Source of the DNA: Burkholderia ubonensis
GTDB taxonomy: Bacteria > Pseudomonadota > Gammaproteobacteria > Burkholderiales > Burkholderiaceae
Direction of reading: 5' to 3'
Assembly: GCF_902833085.1 (NCBI RefSeq)
Contig: NZ_CADFEB010000012.1
Coordinates: 186,001-250,000, forward strand
DNA length: 64,000 nt
Positions 16,629 through 24,643 of the stretch are shown here, in pieces (positions within the stretch are counted from its first letter, which is position 1; each line of letters opens with the position of its first letter). The notes under the pieces were generated by a model. It made no database searches and was not told where the DNA came from. It saw nothing but the letters and a program-made list of their open reading frames with translations. The position numbers and the translations under genes are program-made.

Positions 16629-17531
16629 ATGAGCTATCGCGAACTCGTCGTTGAACTGGCCCGGGAGCACGCGGAGGCGCTGTCCGACGCGCTGCTCGAG
16701 CTGGGCGCGCTGTCGGTGTCCGTCGAGGACGCCGACGCGGACACGCCTGACGAGCAGCCGCTGTTCGGCGAGCCGGGCCTCGTGCCCGAGCGCACCGCAT
16801 GGCAGCACTCGCGCGTGATCGCGCTGCTGCCGCCCGAGCACGATCCCGCCGTGCTGCTCGCGGCGGCCGCGAACGACGTCGGCCTTGCGGCGACGCCGGC
16901 GTTCAGCGTGCGTGAAGTCGAGGAGCAGGACTGGGTGCGTCTCACGCAATCGCAATTCGAGCCGATTCCGATCGGCGAACGGATCTGGGTCGTGCCGTCG
17001 TGGCACGATGCGCCCGATCCCGACGCGCTCGTGCTCGAGCTCGACCCCGGCCTCGCGTTCGGCACCGGCAGCCACCCGACGACGCGCCTCTGCATGGAAT
17101 GGCTCGAGCAATCGGTGCAGCCCGGCCAGTCGGTGCTCGACTACGGCTGCGGCTCCGGGATTCTCGCGATCCTCGCGAAGAAATGCGGGGCGAACCCCGT
17201 CGTCGGCATCGACATCGATCCGCAAGCGGTCGAATCGGCGCGGCACAACAGCGAGCGCAACCGCGCGGACGTCACGTACGGCCTGCCGGACGCGTGCCCT
17301 GCCGGCGAATTCGACATCGTCGTCGCCAACATCCTGTCGAATCCGCTGAAACTGATGGCCTCGATGCTCGCGTCGAAGGTAAAGCCGGGCGGACGCATCG
17401 CGCTGTCGGGCGTGCTCGCGCGCCAGGCGGACGAAGTCGCGGCCGTCTATGCGCGCTACGTCGACATCTCGGTCTGGCGTGAGCACGAAGGTTGGGTATG
17501 CCTTGCCGGAACCCGGCGCGAAAGCCATTAG
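16629..17531 (+). CDS. prmA: Ribosomal protein L11 methyltransferase
   Basis: 300 residues. An N-terminal substrate-recognition domain (about 1-110) precedes a SAM-dependent methyltransferase fold with DPGLAFGTGSHPTTRLCMEWLE, the SAM motif VLDYGCGSGILAI, GIDIDPQAVE and the NILSNPL catalytic loop. It trimethylates L11. Only three bases separate it from accC. Confidence 0.97.
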   Translation: MSYRELVVELAREHAEALSDALLELGALSVSVEDADADTPDEQPLFGEPGLVPERTAWQHSRVIALLPPEHDPAVLLAAAANDVGLAATPAFSVREVEEQDWVRLTQSQFEPIPIGERIWVVPSWHDAPDPDALVLELDPGLAFGTGSHPTTRLCMEWLEQSVQPGQSVLDYGCGSGILAILAKKCGANPVVGIDIDPQAVESARHNSERNRADVTYGLPDACPAGEFDIVVANILSNPLKLMASMLASKVKPGGRIALSGVLARQADEVAAVYARYVDISVWREHEGWVCLAGTRRESH

Positions 17532-17576
17532 AATAGCGCTGTCCTTCACTCTGGCCAGCAGGCCGCCCGGCTCGAC

Positions 17577-19670
17577 ATGCTTCTTGCGACGCGCTGCCCC
17601 CATTGCGAAACCGTCTTCCGCCTGCAGCAGGAACAGCTCGTGCTGCACGGCGGGCTGGTGCGCTGCGGGCATTGCCGGCAAATCTTCGACGCGGCGGAAT
17701 CGCTCGTCCACGAGCATGCGCCGCAGCCGGAGGCAGCGCTCGCCGGCGATGCGGATCATGAACGCTCTGCCGTGGAGGCAGCCGGTGCTGACCACGCGGC
17801 TGCCGTAGAAGCGGCCAGGGTCGAAGCACCTTCGACCAAAGCCACCGATTTCGAAGCGCCTGCTGCCGAAGCGCCTGCTGCCGAAGCGCCTGCTGCCGAA
17901 GTCCCTCCGGCCAAGGCATTCGCCGATGAAGCGGCTGCGATCGAATCGCCGGCTGTCGAAGCACCTGCTGCCGAAACGCACGCCGTCGAAGCCCCTCCGG
18001 CCAAAGCATTCGCCGATGAAGCGGCTGCGATCGAATCCCCGGCTGCCGAAGCACCTGCTGCCGATACGCCAGCCGTCGAAGCCCCTCCGGCCAAAGCATT
18101 CGCCGATGAAGCGGCTGCGATCAAATCTCCGGCTGCCGAAGCACCTGCTGCCGAAACGCCCGCCGTCGAAACCCCTCCGGCCAAAGCACGCGCCGATGAA
18201 GCGGCTGCGATCGAATCGCCGGCTGTCGAAGCACCTGCTGCCGAAACGCACGCCGTCGAAGCCCCTCCGGCCAAAGCATTCGCCGATGAAGCGGCTGCGA
18301 TCGAACCTCCGGCTGCCGAAGCACCTGCTGTCGAAACGCCCGCCGCCGAAACCACTCCGGCCAAAGCACGCGCCGATGAAGCGGCTGCGATCGAATCCCC
18401 GGCTGTCGAAGCACCTGCTGCCGAAACGCCCGCCGTCGAAACCACTCCGGCCAAAGCACTCGCCGATGAAGCGGCTGCGATCGAATCTCCGGCTGTCGAA
18501 GCACCCGCCGCCGGAACGCCAGCTGCCGCAAGCCCCGCTCCCGAAACCGAAGCGCATCATGCCGCGGACTTGCCCGCTCCCCCCCCGCCGCGGCTGTTCG
18601 TCGACAACGCGCCCGGCGAACACGCGACGCATGCCGACTTCCGTCCGGATCACTGGGACATGTGGGCGCCGTGGCTCGACGGCAACGTCGATCCTTCATT
18701 GCAGCACAGTGGCCGGAACATCAGCGCCGAACCGCTGATTCCGCTTGCGCTGCCCGACACGAATGCCGCGCACGAAACTGCACCGGGCGTCGTTCGCCTG
18801 ACTGCAACTCCGGAACCGTCCCCCGGTTCTGCGGCAGCGGCCGCCGCTGCCGCGCAGCCGGCGGCACCGTCGGCGTCCGCGGACCTCGGCCCGGCGGCGG
18901 ATGACGCACGACACGATGCGCGCGAGCCGCGCCTCGCGTCCGAAGCGCCGTCCGAGACGCGCGAACACGCACCGGCCGCTGACGAACGCGCGCCGCTCGC
19001 CTCCGCGCATGACAAGCACGAGCCCCGCTTCGCAGCCGATGCCGACGCCGATCGCGCCGCCACCGGCACGCAGCGCGAACCGCAATTCGCCGCCGGTGTG
19101 GCCTCCGAACCGTTCTCGGCCATCCCGGCCGCCGACGACGACCGTCCGCCCTTCACCGTCACGCGCGAGACCCGCGCGCCGCAGCGCCGCGGTCTGCTCG
19201 GCGGCTTTTTCGGCGGCCTCGTGGCCGCGATGCTCACCGTGCTGCTGACGCTCCAGCTCGCGTGGTGGCAACGCGAAACGCTGATGATCTACTGGCCGGT
19301 CACGCTCGGCTGGTTCCAGCGCGTCTGCGTGCCGCTCGGCTGCACCGTCGCGCCGCCGCGCGCGATCGACGGGCTGCGGCTCGATGCGACCGATCTGCGC
19401 CAGATCGACGGCCCGCGCGTGCTCGAGCTGAAGGCACCGCTGACGAACCGCTACCGCGTCGCGCTTGCGTATCCGTCGCTCGAGCTGACGCTGCTCGACG
19501 ACACCAATCACGTCACCGTGCGCCGCGTGCTCGCCCCGCGCGATTACGTCCGGCCGGGCACGCCGATCAACGCGGGCTTGCCGGCCGGCGCGACGCAGAC
19601 GATGATCGTCCGCCTCGAGACGAACGGCGCGCCCGCCTCGAATTTCCGCGTCCAGATCTTCTATCCGTGA
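17577..19670 (+). CDS. Zinc-ribbon / DUF3426 membrane protein with a long repetitive spacer
   Basis: 697 residues. The N-terminus is a MJ0042-type zinc ribbon (CPHC at 7-10, CGHC at 30-33). A very long Ala/Glu/Pro-rich region follows, including seven copies of a 30-residue unit (about 112-322). Then come one transmembrane helix (about 537-563, LLGGFFGGLVAAMLTVLLTLQLAWW) and a C-terminal DUF3426 domain with WFQRVCVPLGCTV. The topology suggests a cytoplasmic zinc ribbon and a periplasmic DUF3426 domain. The function is unknown in the family. It follows prmA by 45 bp, the usual betaproteobacterial neighbourhood. The spacer length is probably variable between strains. Confidence 0.85.
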   Translation: MLLATRCPHCETVFRLQQEQLVLHGGLVRCGHCRQIFDAAESLVHEHAPQPEAALAGDADHERSAVEAAGADHAAAVEAARVEAPSTKATDFEAPAAEAPAAEAPAAEVPPAKAFADEAAAIESPAVEAPAAETHAVEAPPAKAFADEAAAIESPAAEAPAADTPAVEAPPAKAFADEAAAIKSPAAEAPAAETPAVETPPAKARADEAAAIESPAVEAPAAETHAVEAPPAKAFADEAAAIEPPAAEAPAVETPAAETTPAKARADEAAAIESPAVEAPAAETPAVETTPAKALADEAAAIESPAVEAPAAGTPAAASPAPETEAHHAADLPAPPPPRLFVDNAPGEHATHADFRPDHWDMWAPWLDGNVDPSLQHSGRNISAEPLIPLALPDTNAAHETAPGVVRLTATPEPSPGSAAAAAAAAQPAAPSASADLGPAADDARHDAREPRLASEAPSETREHAPAADERAPLASAHDKHEPRFAADADADRAATGTQREPQFAAGVASEPFSAIPAADDDRPPFTVTRETRAPQRRGLLGGFFGGLVAAMLTVLLTLQLAWWQRETLMIYWPVTLGWFQRVCVPLGCTVAPPRAIDGLRLDATDLRQIDGPRVLELKAPLTNRYRVALAYPSLELTLLDDTNHVTVRRVLAPRDYVRPGTPINAGLPAGATQTMIVRLETNGAPASNFRVQIFYP
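17911..18540 (+). repeat. Seven in-frame 90-bp tandem repeats
   Basis: The segment GCATTCGCCGATGAAGCG (or close variants, such as GCACGC for GCATTC) recurs at intervals of exactly 90 bp, with repeat boundaries at 17911, 18001, 18091, 18181, 18271, 18361 and 18451. Each unit encodes about 30 residues built on AKAxADEAAAIExPA and EAPAAET/VEAPP. Copies differ by a few substitutions but not in length, consistent with expansion by slippage or recombination and later drift. The reading frame is kept throughout. Confidence 0.93.
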
Positions 19671-19743
19671 CGCCCCGCGGCGCGCTCACGCGCGCCGGTT
19701 TCAACCCGCGCGTCCTGGCGACGCGCTACTTCGGAGCACGAAC

Positions 19744-20247
19744 ATGAGCAAAGTTACGCTGGGTGGCAACCCGATCGACATCGCCGGCACGTTCCCGTCC
19801 ACCGGTTCGCAAGCCCCTGACTTCTCGCTGGTCGGCAAGGACCTCAACGACCTGTCGCTCGCCAGCTTCGCCGGCAAGCGCAAGGTGCTGAACATCGTGC
19901 CGAGCCTCGACACCCCGACCTGCGCGACGTCGACCCGCAAGTTCAATGAAGCGGCGTCGTCGCTCGACAACACCGTCGTGATCGTCGTGTCGGCCGACCT
20001 GCCGTTCGCGGCGACGCGCTTCTGCACGACCGAAGGCCTCGCGAACGTGCTGACCGCGTCCACGTTCCGCACCGGCCGCGCATTCGCGAACGCGTACGGC
20101 GTCGACGTGACGAGCGGTCCGCTGAACGGCCTGACCGCGCGCGCCGTCGTCGTGCTCGACGCGCAGGACAAGGTGATCCACGCGCAGCTCGTCGGCGAGA
20201 TCAAGGACGAGCCGAACTACGACGCTGCGCTCGCTGCGCTGAAGTAA
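19744..20247 (+). CDS. tpx: Thiol peroxidase (Tpx, atypical 2-Cys peroxiredoxin)
   Basis: 167 residues. The peroxidatic cysteine sits in SLDTPTCATSTRKF (Cys60) and the resolving cysteine in TRFCTTEG (Cys94), the Tpx pattern. It reduces alkyl hydroperoxides and H2O2 using thioredoxin. The start ATG is clear, though the ribosome-binding site (GGAGCACGAAC) is modest. A GC-rich hairpin follows the stop. A second, unrelated peroxiredoxin is encoded at 54775-55281. Confidence 0.97.
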   Translation: MSKVTLGGNPIDIAGTFPSTGSQAPDFSLVGKDLNDLSLASFAGKRKVLNIVPSLDTPTCATSTRKFNEAASSLDNTVVIVVSADLPFAATRFCTTEGLANVLTASTFRTGRAFANAYGVDVTSGPLNGLTARAVVVLDAQDKVIHAQLVGEIKDEPNYDAALAALK

Positions 20248-20270
20248 GCCCTTCCCCCGCTCCCCCTGTC

Positions 20271-20294
20271 GCGCCGCGCCCTTTCGCGCGGCGC
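20271..20294 (+). terminator. Hairpin after tpx
   Basis: GCGCCGCGC (20271-20279) and GCGCGGCGC (20286-20294) form a 9-bp stem with a 6-nt loop 24 bp after the tpx stop. The downstream sequence (TGTCAC) lacks a T-run, so termination is only a possibility. Confidence 0.4.
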
Positions 20295-20333
20295 TGTCAC
20301 GCAGGGTCCCTCATTTCTACAGGAACGCACACC

Positions 20334-21272
20334 TTGGCTACGCTGATTTGCGGCTCGATCGCCTACGACTCCATCATGACCTTCGAAGGGCGGTTCCGCG
20401 AGCACATCCTGCCCGACCAGGTGCACCTCATCAACCTGAGCTTCCTCGTGCCGACGATGCGTCGTGAATTCGGCGGCTGCGCGGGCAACATCGCCTATGC
20501 ACTGCATCTGCTCGGCGGCGACGCACGGATGATGGGCACGCTCGGCGCGCTCGACGCGCAACCGTATCTCGATCGGCTCGACCGGCTCGGCATGCGCCGC
20601 GACCACGTTCGCGTGCTGCCCGACATGCACTCGGCGCACGCGATGATCACGACCGATCTCGACAACAACCAGATCGCGGCATTTCACCCGGGCGCGATGA
20701 TGCAGTCGCACCTGAACCACGTGGGCGACGCGCCGGACATCACGCTGGCGATCGTCGGCCCGGACGGCTTCGACGGGATGGTGCAGCATACGGAAGAGCT
20801 CGCGAAGGCCGGCGTACCGTTCGTGTTCGACCCGGGCCAAGGCCTGCCGCTGTTCGACGGCGCGACGCTGCGTCGCAGCATTGAACTTGCGACCTACGTT
20901 GCGGTCAACGACTACGAGGCCAAGCTGGTGAGCGACAAGACGGGATGGTCCGAAGACGAAATCGCCAGCCGGGTCGACGCGCTCGTCATCACGCGCGGCG
21001 AGCATGGCGCAACAATCCGCCACAAGCAGGGCGTAGAGCAGGTCCCTGTCGTGCCGGCCGAGCGCATCGCCGATCCGACGGGCTGCGGCGACGCCTTCCG
21101 GGGCGGCCTGCTGTACGGCATCGAAAAGGGCCTCGACTGGGCGACCACGGGGCGTCTGGCCAGCCTGATGGGCTCGATCAAGATCGCCCACCAGGGGCCG
21201 CAATCCTACTCGCTGACCCGCGCCGAAATCGACACACGCTTCGAGACTGCATTCGGTTACAGTCTCAAATGA
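20334..21272 (+). CDS. PfkB-family nucleoside kinase
   Basis: 312 residues from a TTG start supported by ACAGGAACG upstream and by the conserved opening MATLICGSIAYDSIM. PfkB marks are GGCAGNIAYAL (N-terminal signature) and DPTGCGDAFRGG (catalytic base and anion hole, near residue 245). The whole protein closely matches my memory of the structurally studied Burkholderia thailandensis nucleoside kinase, which phosphorylates inosine, guanosine and related nucleosides, and also mycobacterial adenosine kinase. A purine-salvage role is therefore likely; adenosine versus inosine/guanosine preference cannot be told here. The SlyB-like gene follows after 19 bp. Confidence 0.88.
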   Translation: MATLICGSIAYDSIMTFEGRFREHILPDQVHLINLSFLVPTMRREFGGCAGNIAYALHLLGGDARMMGTLGALDAQPYLDRLDRLGMRRDHVRVLPDMHSAHAMITTDLDNNQIAAFHPGAMMQSHLNHVGDAPDITLAIVGPDGFDGMVQHTEELAKAGVPFVFDPGQGLPLFDGATLRRSIELATYVAVNDYEAKLVSDKTGWSEDEIASRVDALVITRGEHGATIRHKQGVEQVPVVPAERIADPTGCGDAFRGGLLYGIEKGLDWATTGRLASLMGSIKIAHQGPQSYSLTRAEIDTRFETAFGYSLK

Positions 21273-21291
21273 ATTTTGTGGGAGAGCAATA

Positions 21292-21765
21292 ATGTTGACG
21301 AAGAACACCCTCACGCTCACGGCCATGCTGGCTGCCACGCTGACGCTGGCCGGCTGCTTCACGCCGCCGGGCTCGGCCGACGTCTATAGCGTCGGTCAGG
21401 CACAGCGCGAACAGACCGTCCGCATGGGCACGGTCGAAAGCGTCCGCGCGGTTCGCATCCAGTCCGAAGGCGGCGGCAGTGCGATCGGCACACTCGGCGG
21501 CGGCGCGCTCGGCGCGGTCGCGGGCAGCGCGATCGGCGGCGGCAAGGGCTCGATCATCACGGCGATCGCGGGCGGCCTCGCCGGCGCGGTCGCCGGCAAT
21601 GCGATCGGCGAAAACCTCAGCACCGCGAACGGTGTGGAAATCACCGTGCGCCTCGACAACGGCGACCTGCGCTCGATCACGCAAGCGGCGAGCGGCGAGG
21701 CGTTCCGCGCCGGCGAACGCGTGCGGCTGCTGTCGAGCGGCGGCGTCACGCGCGTCACGCACTAA
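21292..21765 (+). CDS. SlyB/Pcp-like glycine-zipper outer-membrane lipoprotein
   Basis: 157 residues. The signal peptide ends in lipobox LAGC (Cys22). The centre has two glycine-zipper segments (GSAIGTLGGGALGAVAGSAIGGG and AIAGGLAGAVAGNAIG, about 63-105) that may form a hairpin in the outer membrane, followed by a beta-rich C-terminal domain (EITVRLDNGDLRSITQ, RVRLLSSGG). This is the SlyB/Pcp architecture, linked to envelope integrity under stress. The ATG has an excellent GGGAGAG box. A strong terminator follows. Confidence 0.9.
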   Translation: MLTKNTLTLTAMLAATLTLAGCFTPPGSADVYSVGQAQREQTVRMGTVESVRAVRIQSEGGGSAIGTLGGGALGAVAGSAIGGGKGSIITAIAGGLAGAVAGNAIGENLSTANGVEITVRLDNGDLRSITQAASGEAFRAGERVRLLSSGGVTRVTH

Positions 21766-21800
21766 CCGGTATCCTCAGCACGCGGCGCAAGCCGCGGTCG

Positions 21801-21834
21801 AACGCATGCGCGAAGCTGCGCATGCGTTTTTTTT
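21801..21834 (+). terminator. Rho-independent terminator of the SlyB-like gene
   Basis: AACGCATGCGC pairs with GCGCATGCGTT around a short loop and is followed by eight T residues. It lies 35 bp after the SlyB-like stop on the same strand. Confidence 0.93.
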
Positions 21835-21867
21835 CGCCCGGCCGTCCCACGCTGCCGCGTGCAGACG

Positions 21868-21901
21868 AAAAAAATCCCGCCACCCAGACCAGGTGGCGGG
21901 A
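21868..21901 (-). terminator. Rho-independent terminator of the histone H1-like gene
   Basis: On the minus strand TCCCGCCACC and GGTGGCGGGA form a 10-bp stem (21875-21884 / 21892-21901), followed by seven T residues (plus-strand A-run 21868-21874). It is about 70 bp downstream of the H1-like stop. Confidence 0.92.
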
Positions 21902-21905
21902 CCGA

Positions 21906-21948
21906 TTGAGTAGCGCTACTCAACCCGCGGACACCGCTTGAGTGTCCG
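21906..21948. repeat. Perfect 18-bp palindrome and adjacent hairpin
   Basis: TTGAGTAGCGCTACTCAA (21906-21923) is an exact palindrome. Immediately after it CGGACAC and GTGTCCG (about 21929-21947) form another stem. Both lie in the 3' region between the convergent SlyB-like and H1-like genes, on the H1-like side of its terminator. Confidence 0.6.
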
Positions 21949-21968
21949 GGTGGCAAAGCGATCCGCGA

Positions 21969-22631
21969 TTACGGACGGCTGCCGGTCGGGAACGGCCATG
22001 CTGCTGCCGGGTTGAGCGCGGTCTTCACGCCCGATGCCGGTGCAACCGATGCCGTCGACGCGGTCGTCGCCGGTGCGGCCTTCTTCACGACAGCCTTCTT
22101 CGGAGCCGCAGCCTTCTTCGCCGGCGCAGCAGCCTTCTTGGCGGGCGCTGCCGCCTTCGCAGCAGCCTTCTTCGCCGGCGCCGCGGTCTTCGCAGCAGCC
22201 TTCTTCGCCGGCGCCGCCTTCTTCGCAGCGGCCTTCTTCGCCGGTGCAGCCTTCTTCGCGGCGACCTTCTTCACCGCAACCTTCTTCACCGCAACCTTCT
22301 TTGCGGCAACCTTCTTCGCCGGCGCCGCCTTCTTTGCAGCAACCTTCTTCACCGCGACTTTCTTCGCAGCGACTTTCTTTGCAGCAACCTTCTTCACCGC
22401 GACTTTCTTCGCGGCGACTTTCTTTGCAGCAACCTTCTTCGTTGCGACCTTCTTCGCAGCAACCTTCTTCGCTGCTGCCTTCTTCGCCGGTGCCGCCTTC
22501 TTCGCAGCAACCTTCTTCACGGCGACCTTCTTCGCAGCAACCTTCTTCACTGCAGCGGCCTTCTTCGCCGGTGCAGCAGCCTTCTTCGCAGCTGCCTTCT
22601 TCGCAGCCGGTTTCTTCTTGGCAGTAGCCAT
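21969..22631 (-). CDS. Histone H1-like Lys/Ala-rich DNA-binding protein
   Basis: 220 residues made almost wholly of Lys, Ala, Val and Pro. It consists of degenerate five-to-six-residue motifs such as KKAAAP, KKVAA and KKVAV, with a short non-repetitive C-terminus (GVKTALNPAAAWPFPTGSRP). This resembles eukaryotic H1 tails and bacterial AlgP/HctB-type proteins, which bind DNA non-specifically and compact the nucleoid. AAGGAG lies 7 nt before the ATG. The coding repeats make length variation between strains likely. The gene is monocistronic with its own terminator, downstream of nrdB. Confidence 0.88.
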   Translation of the reverse strand: MATAKKKPAAKKAAAKKAAAPAKKAAAVKKVAAKKVAVKKVAAKKAAPAKKAAAKKVAAKKVATKKVAAKKVAAKKVAVKKVAAKKVAAKKVAVKKVAAKKAAPAKKVAAKKVAVKKVAVKKVAAKKAAPAKKAAAKKAAPAKKAAAKTAAPAKKAAAKAAAPAKKAAAPAKKAAAPKKAVVKKAAPATTASTASVAPASGVKTALNPAAAWPFPTGSRP

Positions 22632-23068
22632 TTTTTTCTCCTTCAGGTTCAGATGAGAGTCAGTTCAAACTACACCCTTCGTCAAAACCCGCTTCCCGCG
22701 GACGCTGTTCAGGACGTGCGCTTCGAAGCGGGCTATTCATCGGCGTACGCGGATACCACACGCTTACGCTAATGAATACGGTATGGCGCGCGTGGCCATC
22801 GGGCCTCGCGCGCCAAATCAAGTCGGTGGCCGGCGCGCCACGCGCCGCCACCCCAGATCGCTTGATCAAGCGGACCGCCACACGGCGGTTCGCTTTTTCC
22901 GGAGGGAAGTTTGCCCATCCCACTGAAGGGTTCGCAAAGTGCCTGTCATGTCGTTGGGCCGTTAAGGCACCGGGCGTGCTTTGCATCAGGCGTTCTTGCT
23001 CCTAAACCTTGCGCCGGCGCCGTGAGGCGGCCGGCTTCTCGTCGTCGTGACGGAGTCGCTGCTGCGGG
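22632..23068. other. Intergenic region between nrdB and the H1-like gene
   Basis: About 437 bp without a convincing gene. It should hold the H1-like promoter, which I cannot place with confidence, and it contains the three-hairpin structure at 22784-22898. Short open frames here show no protein features. Confidence 0.5.
22784..22898 (+). ncRNA. Candidate structured small RNA ending in a terminator
   Basis: Three hairpins follow one another. Stem 1 is TGGCGCGCG/CGCGCGCCA (22784-22792 and 22807-22815) with an inner GGCC/GGCC pairing. Stem 2 has about 12 pairs with one bulge and a 3-nt loop (22825-22852). Stem 3 is AGCGGACCGCC/GGCGGTTCGCT (22869-22879 and 22884-22894, one G-T pair), followed by TTTTT on the plus strand. 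No plus-strand gene lies upstream for this terminator to serve, so an independent short transcript is possible. I could not identify a convincing promoter or match it to a known RNA family. Confidence 0.35.
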
Positions 23069-24280
23069 TCATTCCCAGGACAGCGCGCCCCCCGTCTGAT
23101 ACTCGATCACTCGCGTCTCGAAGAAGTTGCGTTCCTTCTTCAGGTCGATCATCTCGCTCATCCACGGGAACGGGTTTTCCTCGTTCGGGTACAGCGGATC
23201 GAGGCCGATCTGCTGGCAACGGCGATTGCAGATGAAGCGCAGATAGCTCTTGAACATCGACGCGTTCAGACCCAGCACGCCGCGCGGCATCGTGTCCTCG
23301 GCGTAGCGGTATTCGAGATCGACAGCCTGCTTGAACAGCTCGCGAATCTCCGCGCGGAATTCCGCGGTCCAGAGATGCGGATTCTCGAGCTTGATCTGGT
23401 TGATCAGGTCGATGCCGAAATTGCAGTGCATCGACTCGTCGCGCAGGATGTACTGATATTGCTCTGCAGCACCCGTCATCTTGTTCTGGCGGCCGAGCGC
23501 GAGGATCTGCGTGAACCCGACATAGAAGAACAGGCCTTCCATGATGCAGGCGAACACGATCAGCGACTTCAGCAGCTTCTGATCCGCTTCGAGCGTGCCG
23601 GTCTTGAAGGCCGGGTCCGTCAGCGTATGGATGAACGGGATCAGGAATTCGTCCTTCGCACGGATCGACGCGACCTCGTGGTACGCGTTGAAGATCTCGC
23701 CTTCGTCGAGACCGAGCGATTCGACAATATATTGGTACGCGTGCGTGTGGATCGCCTCTTCGAACGCCTGGCGCAGCAGGAACTGCCGGCACTCGGGCGC
23801 CGTGATGTGGCGGTACGTGCCGAGCACGATGTTGTTCGCCGCCAGCGAATCGGCCGTCACGAAGAAGCCGAGGTTACGCTTGACGATGCGGCGCTCGTCC
23901 TCGGTCAGCCCGTTCGGATCCTTCCACAGAGCGATGTCGCGGGACATGTTGATTTCCTGCGGCATCCAGTGGTTCGCGCAACCGGCCAGATACTTTTCCC
24001 ACGCCCACTTGTATTTGAACGGCACCAGCTGATTGACGTCAGTCTGGCCGTTGATGATGCGCTTGTCGGCGACATTCACGCGCGCTTCCGAACCGGCAGC
24101 GGGAGCAGCCGATGCGTGCGGTGCGACCGCGAGATCGCCTTCGAAAATGTCACGAGCCTGTTGGGCGGCAGGCGCTGCAGCCTGCATTCCGACAGCCATT
24201 CCTGCGGGGGTGCGCATCGCGTTCTGCTGCGCTCCGCTCGCGGGAGTTACGGCAGTCTTCTCGTCATCCCAGTTGAGCAT
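23069..24280 (-). CDS. nrdB: Class Ia ribonucleotide reductase beta subunit
   Basis: 403 residues. After an Ala-rich, probably disordered extension (about 1-65) comes the ferritin-like R2 fold. The segment FEEAIHTHAY (173-182) provides iron ligands Glu175 and His178 and the likely radical tyrosine Tyr182; further ligands are in ACIMEGLFFYVGF and RDESMHCNFG. It generates the tyrosyl radical used by NrdA to make dNTPs. GGTGAG lies just before the ATG. It is separated from nrdA by 363 bp with a strong hairpin between them. Confidence 0.96.
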   Translation of the reverse strand: MLNWDDEKTAVTPASGAQQNAMRTPAGMAVGMQAAAPAAQQARDIFEGDLAVAPHASAAPAAGSEARVNVADKRIINGQTDVNQLVPFKYKWAWEKYLAGCANHWMPQEINMSRDIALWKDPNGLTEDERRIVKRNLGFFVTADSLAANNIVLGTYRHITAPECRQFLLRQAFEEAIHTHAYQYIVESLGLDEGEIFNAYHEVASIRAKDEFLIPFIHTLTDPAFKTGTLEADQKLLKSLIVFACIMEGLFFYVGFTQILALGRQNKMTGAAEQYQYILRDESMHCNFGIDLINQIKLENPHLWTAEFRAEIRELFKQAVDLEYRYAEDTMPRGVLGLNASMFKSYLRFICNRRCQQIGLDPLYPNEENPFPWMSEMIDLKKERNFFETRVIEYQTGGALSWE

Positions 24281-24643
24281 AAATTCTCACCATCAATTTA
24301 GAACGGTTTGTACCATCTTTTCCTGAGCGATAAAAGGGCTCGCTCACGAAAAATCCCTTTTTCGATTCGCGTTGCGACCTCGATACAACACTTTGAGCAA
24401 CGCTTCGTCGTTCATGCAGCGCGCGACGTGTGTCGCACATGTATCGCGAGGTGCGCTCGACGCATCGAACGCGGATCGAAACGTGACGCCGTCGGGGCTG
24501 CTTCGATCGCTTGTCACTGCCTGCAACGCGCTTGCCGCGTTACAGATTCCTTATCATTTTTTTAGTTGAGAGCGGCGCGCACTTCAACCTTTATCGGTTG
24601 CCGTGCGCGCCGCCCGGAGCCCTGCCGAGTCAGTCGCGCCGCG
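24281..24643 (-). other. nrdA-nrdB intercistronic region
   Basis: 363 bp, unusually long for co-transcribed nrdAB. It holds the strong hairpin 24572-24613 next to the nrdA stop, and small stems near nrdB (CGAAAAA/TTTTTCG and TGAGCGA/TCGCTCA on the minus strand, about 24320-24370). I see no coding sequence and no clear NrdR box here. Confidence 0.5.
24572..24613 (-). other. Strong hairpin just downstream of nrdA
   Basis: GCGGCGCGCAC (24572-24582) pairs with GTGCGCGCCGC (24603-24613), with an inner CAACC/GGTTG stem (24585-24589, 24596-24600). It starts about 30 bp after the nrdA stop. No T-run follows closely on the minus strand, so it may be a partial terminator or a 3'-end stability element separating nrdA from nrdB expression. 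Confidence 0.6.

Noticed and set aside
17911..18540. CRISPR array suspected from regular repeats
   Set aside because: The repeats are direct, contiguous, in frame and without unique spacers; they encode protein, and there are no cas genes.
15105..18653. A minus-strand open frame of over 1,100 codons opposite accC, prmA and the DUF3426 gene
   Set aside because: It mirrors three well-supported genes in a high-GC region; the translation is Arg-rich with repeats that simply reflect the 90-bp array on the other strand, and shows no protein family features.
22034..22627. Plus-strand low-complexity Pro/Ser-rich frame
   Set aside because: It is the reverse of the Lys/Ala codons of the H1-like gene, which has a proper ribosome-binding site and terminator.
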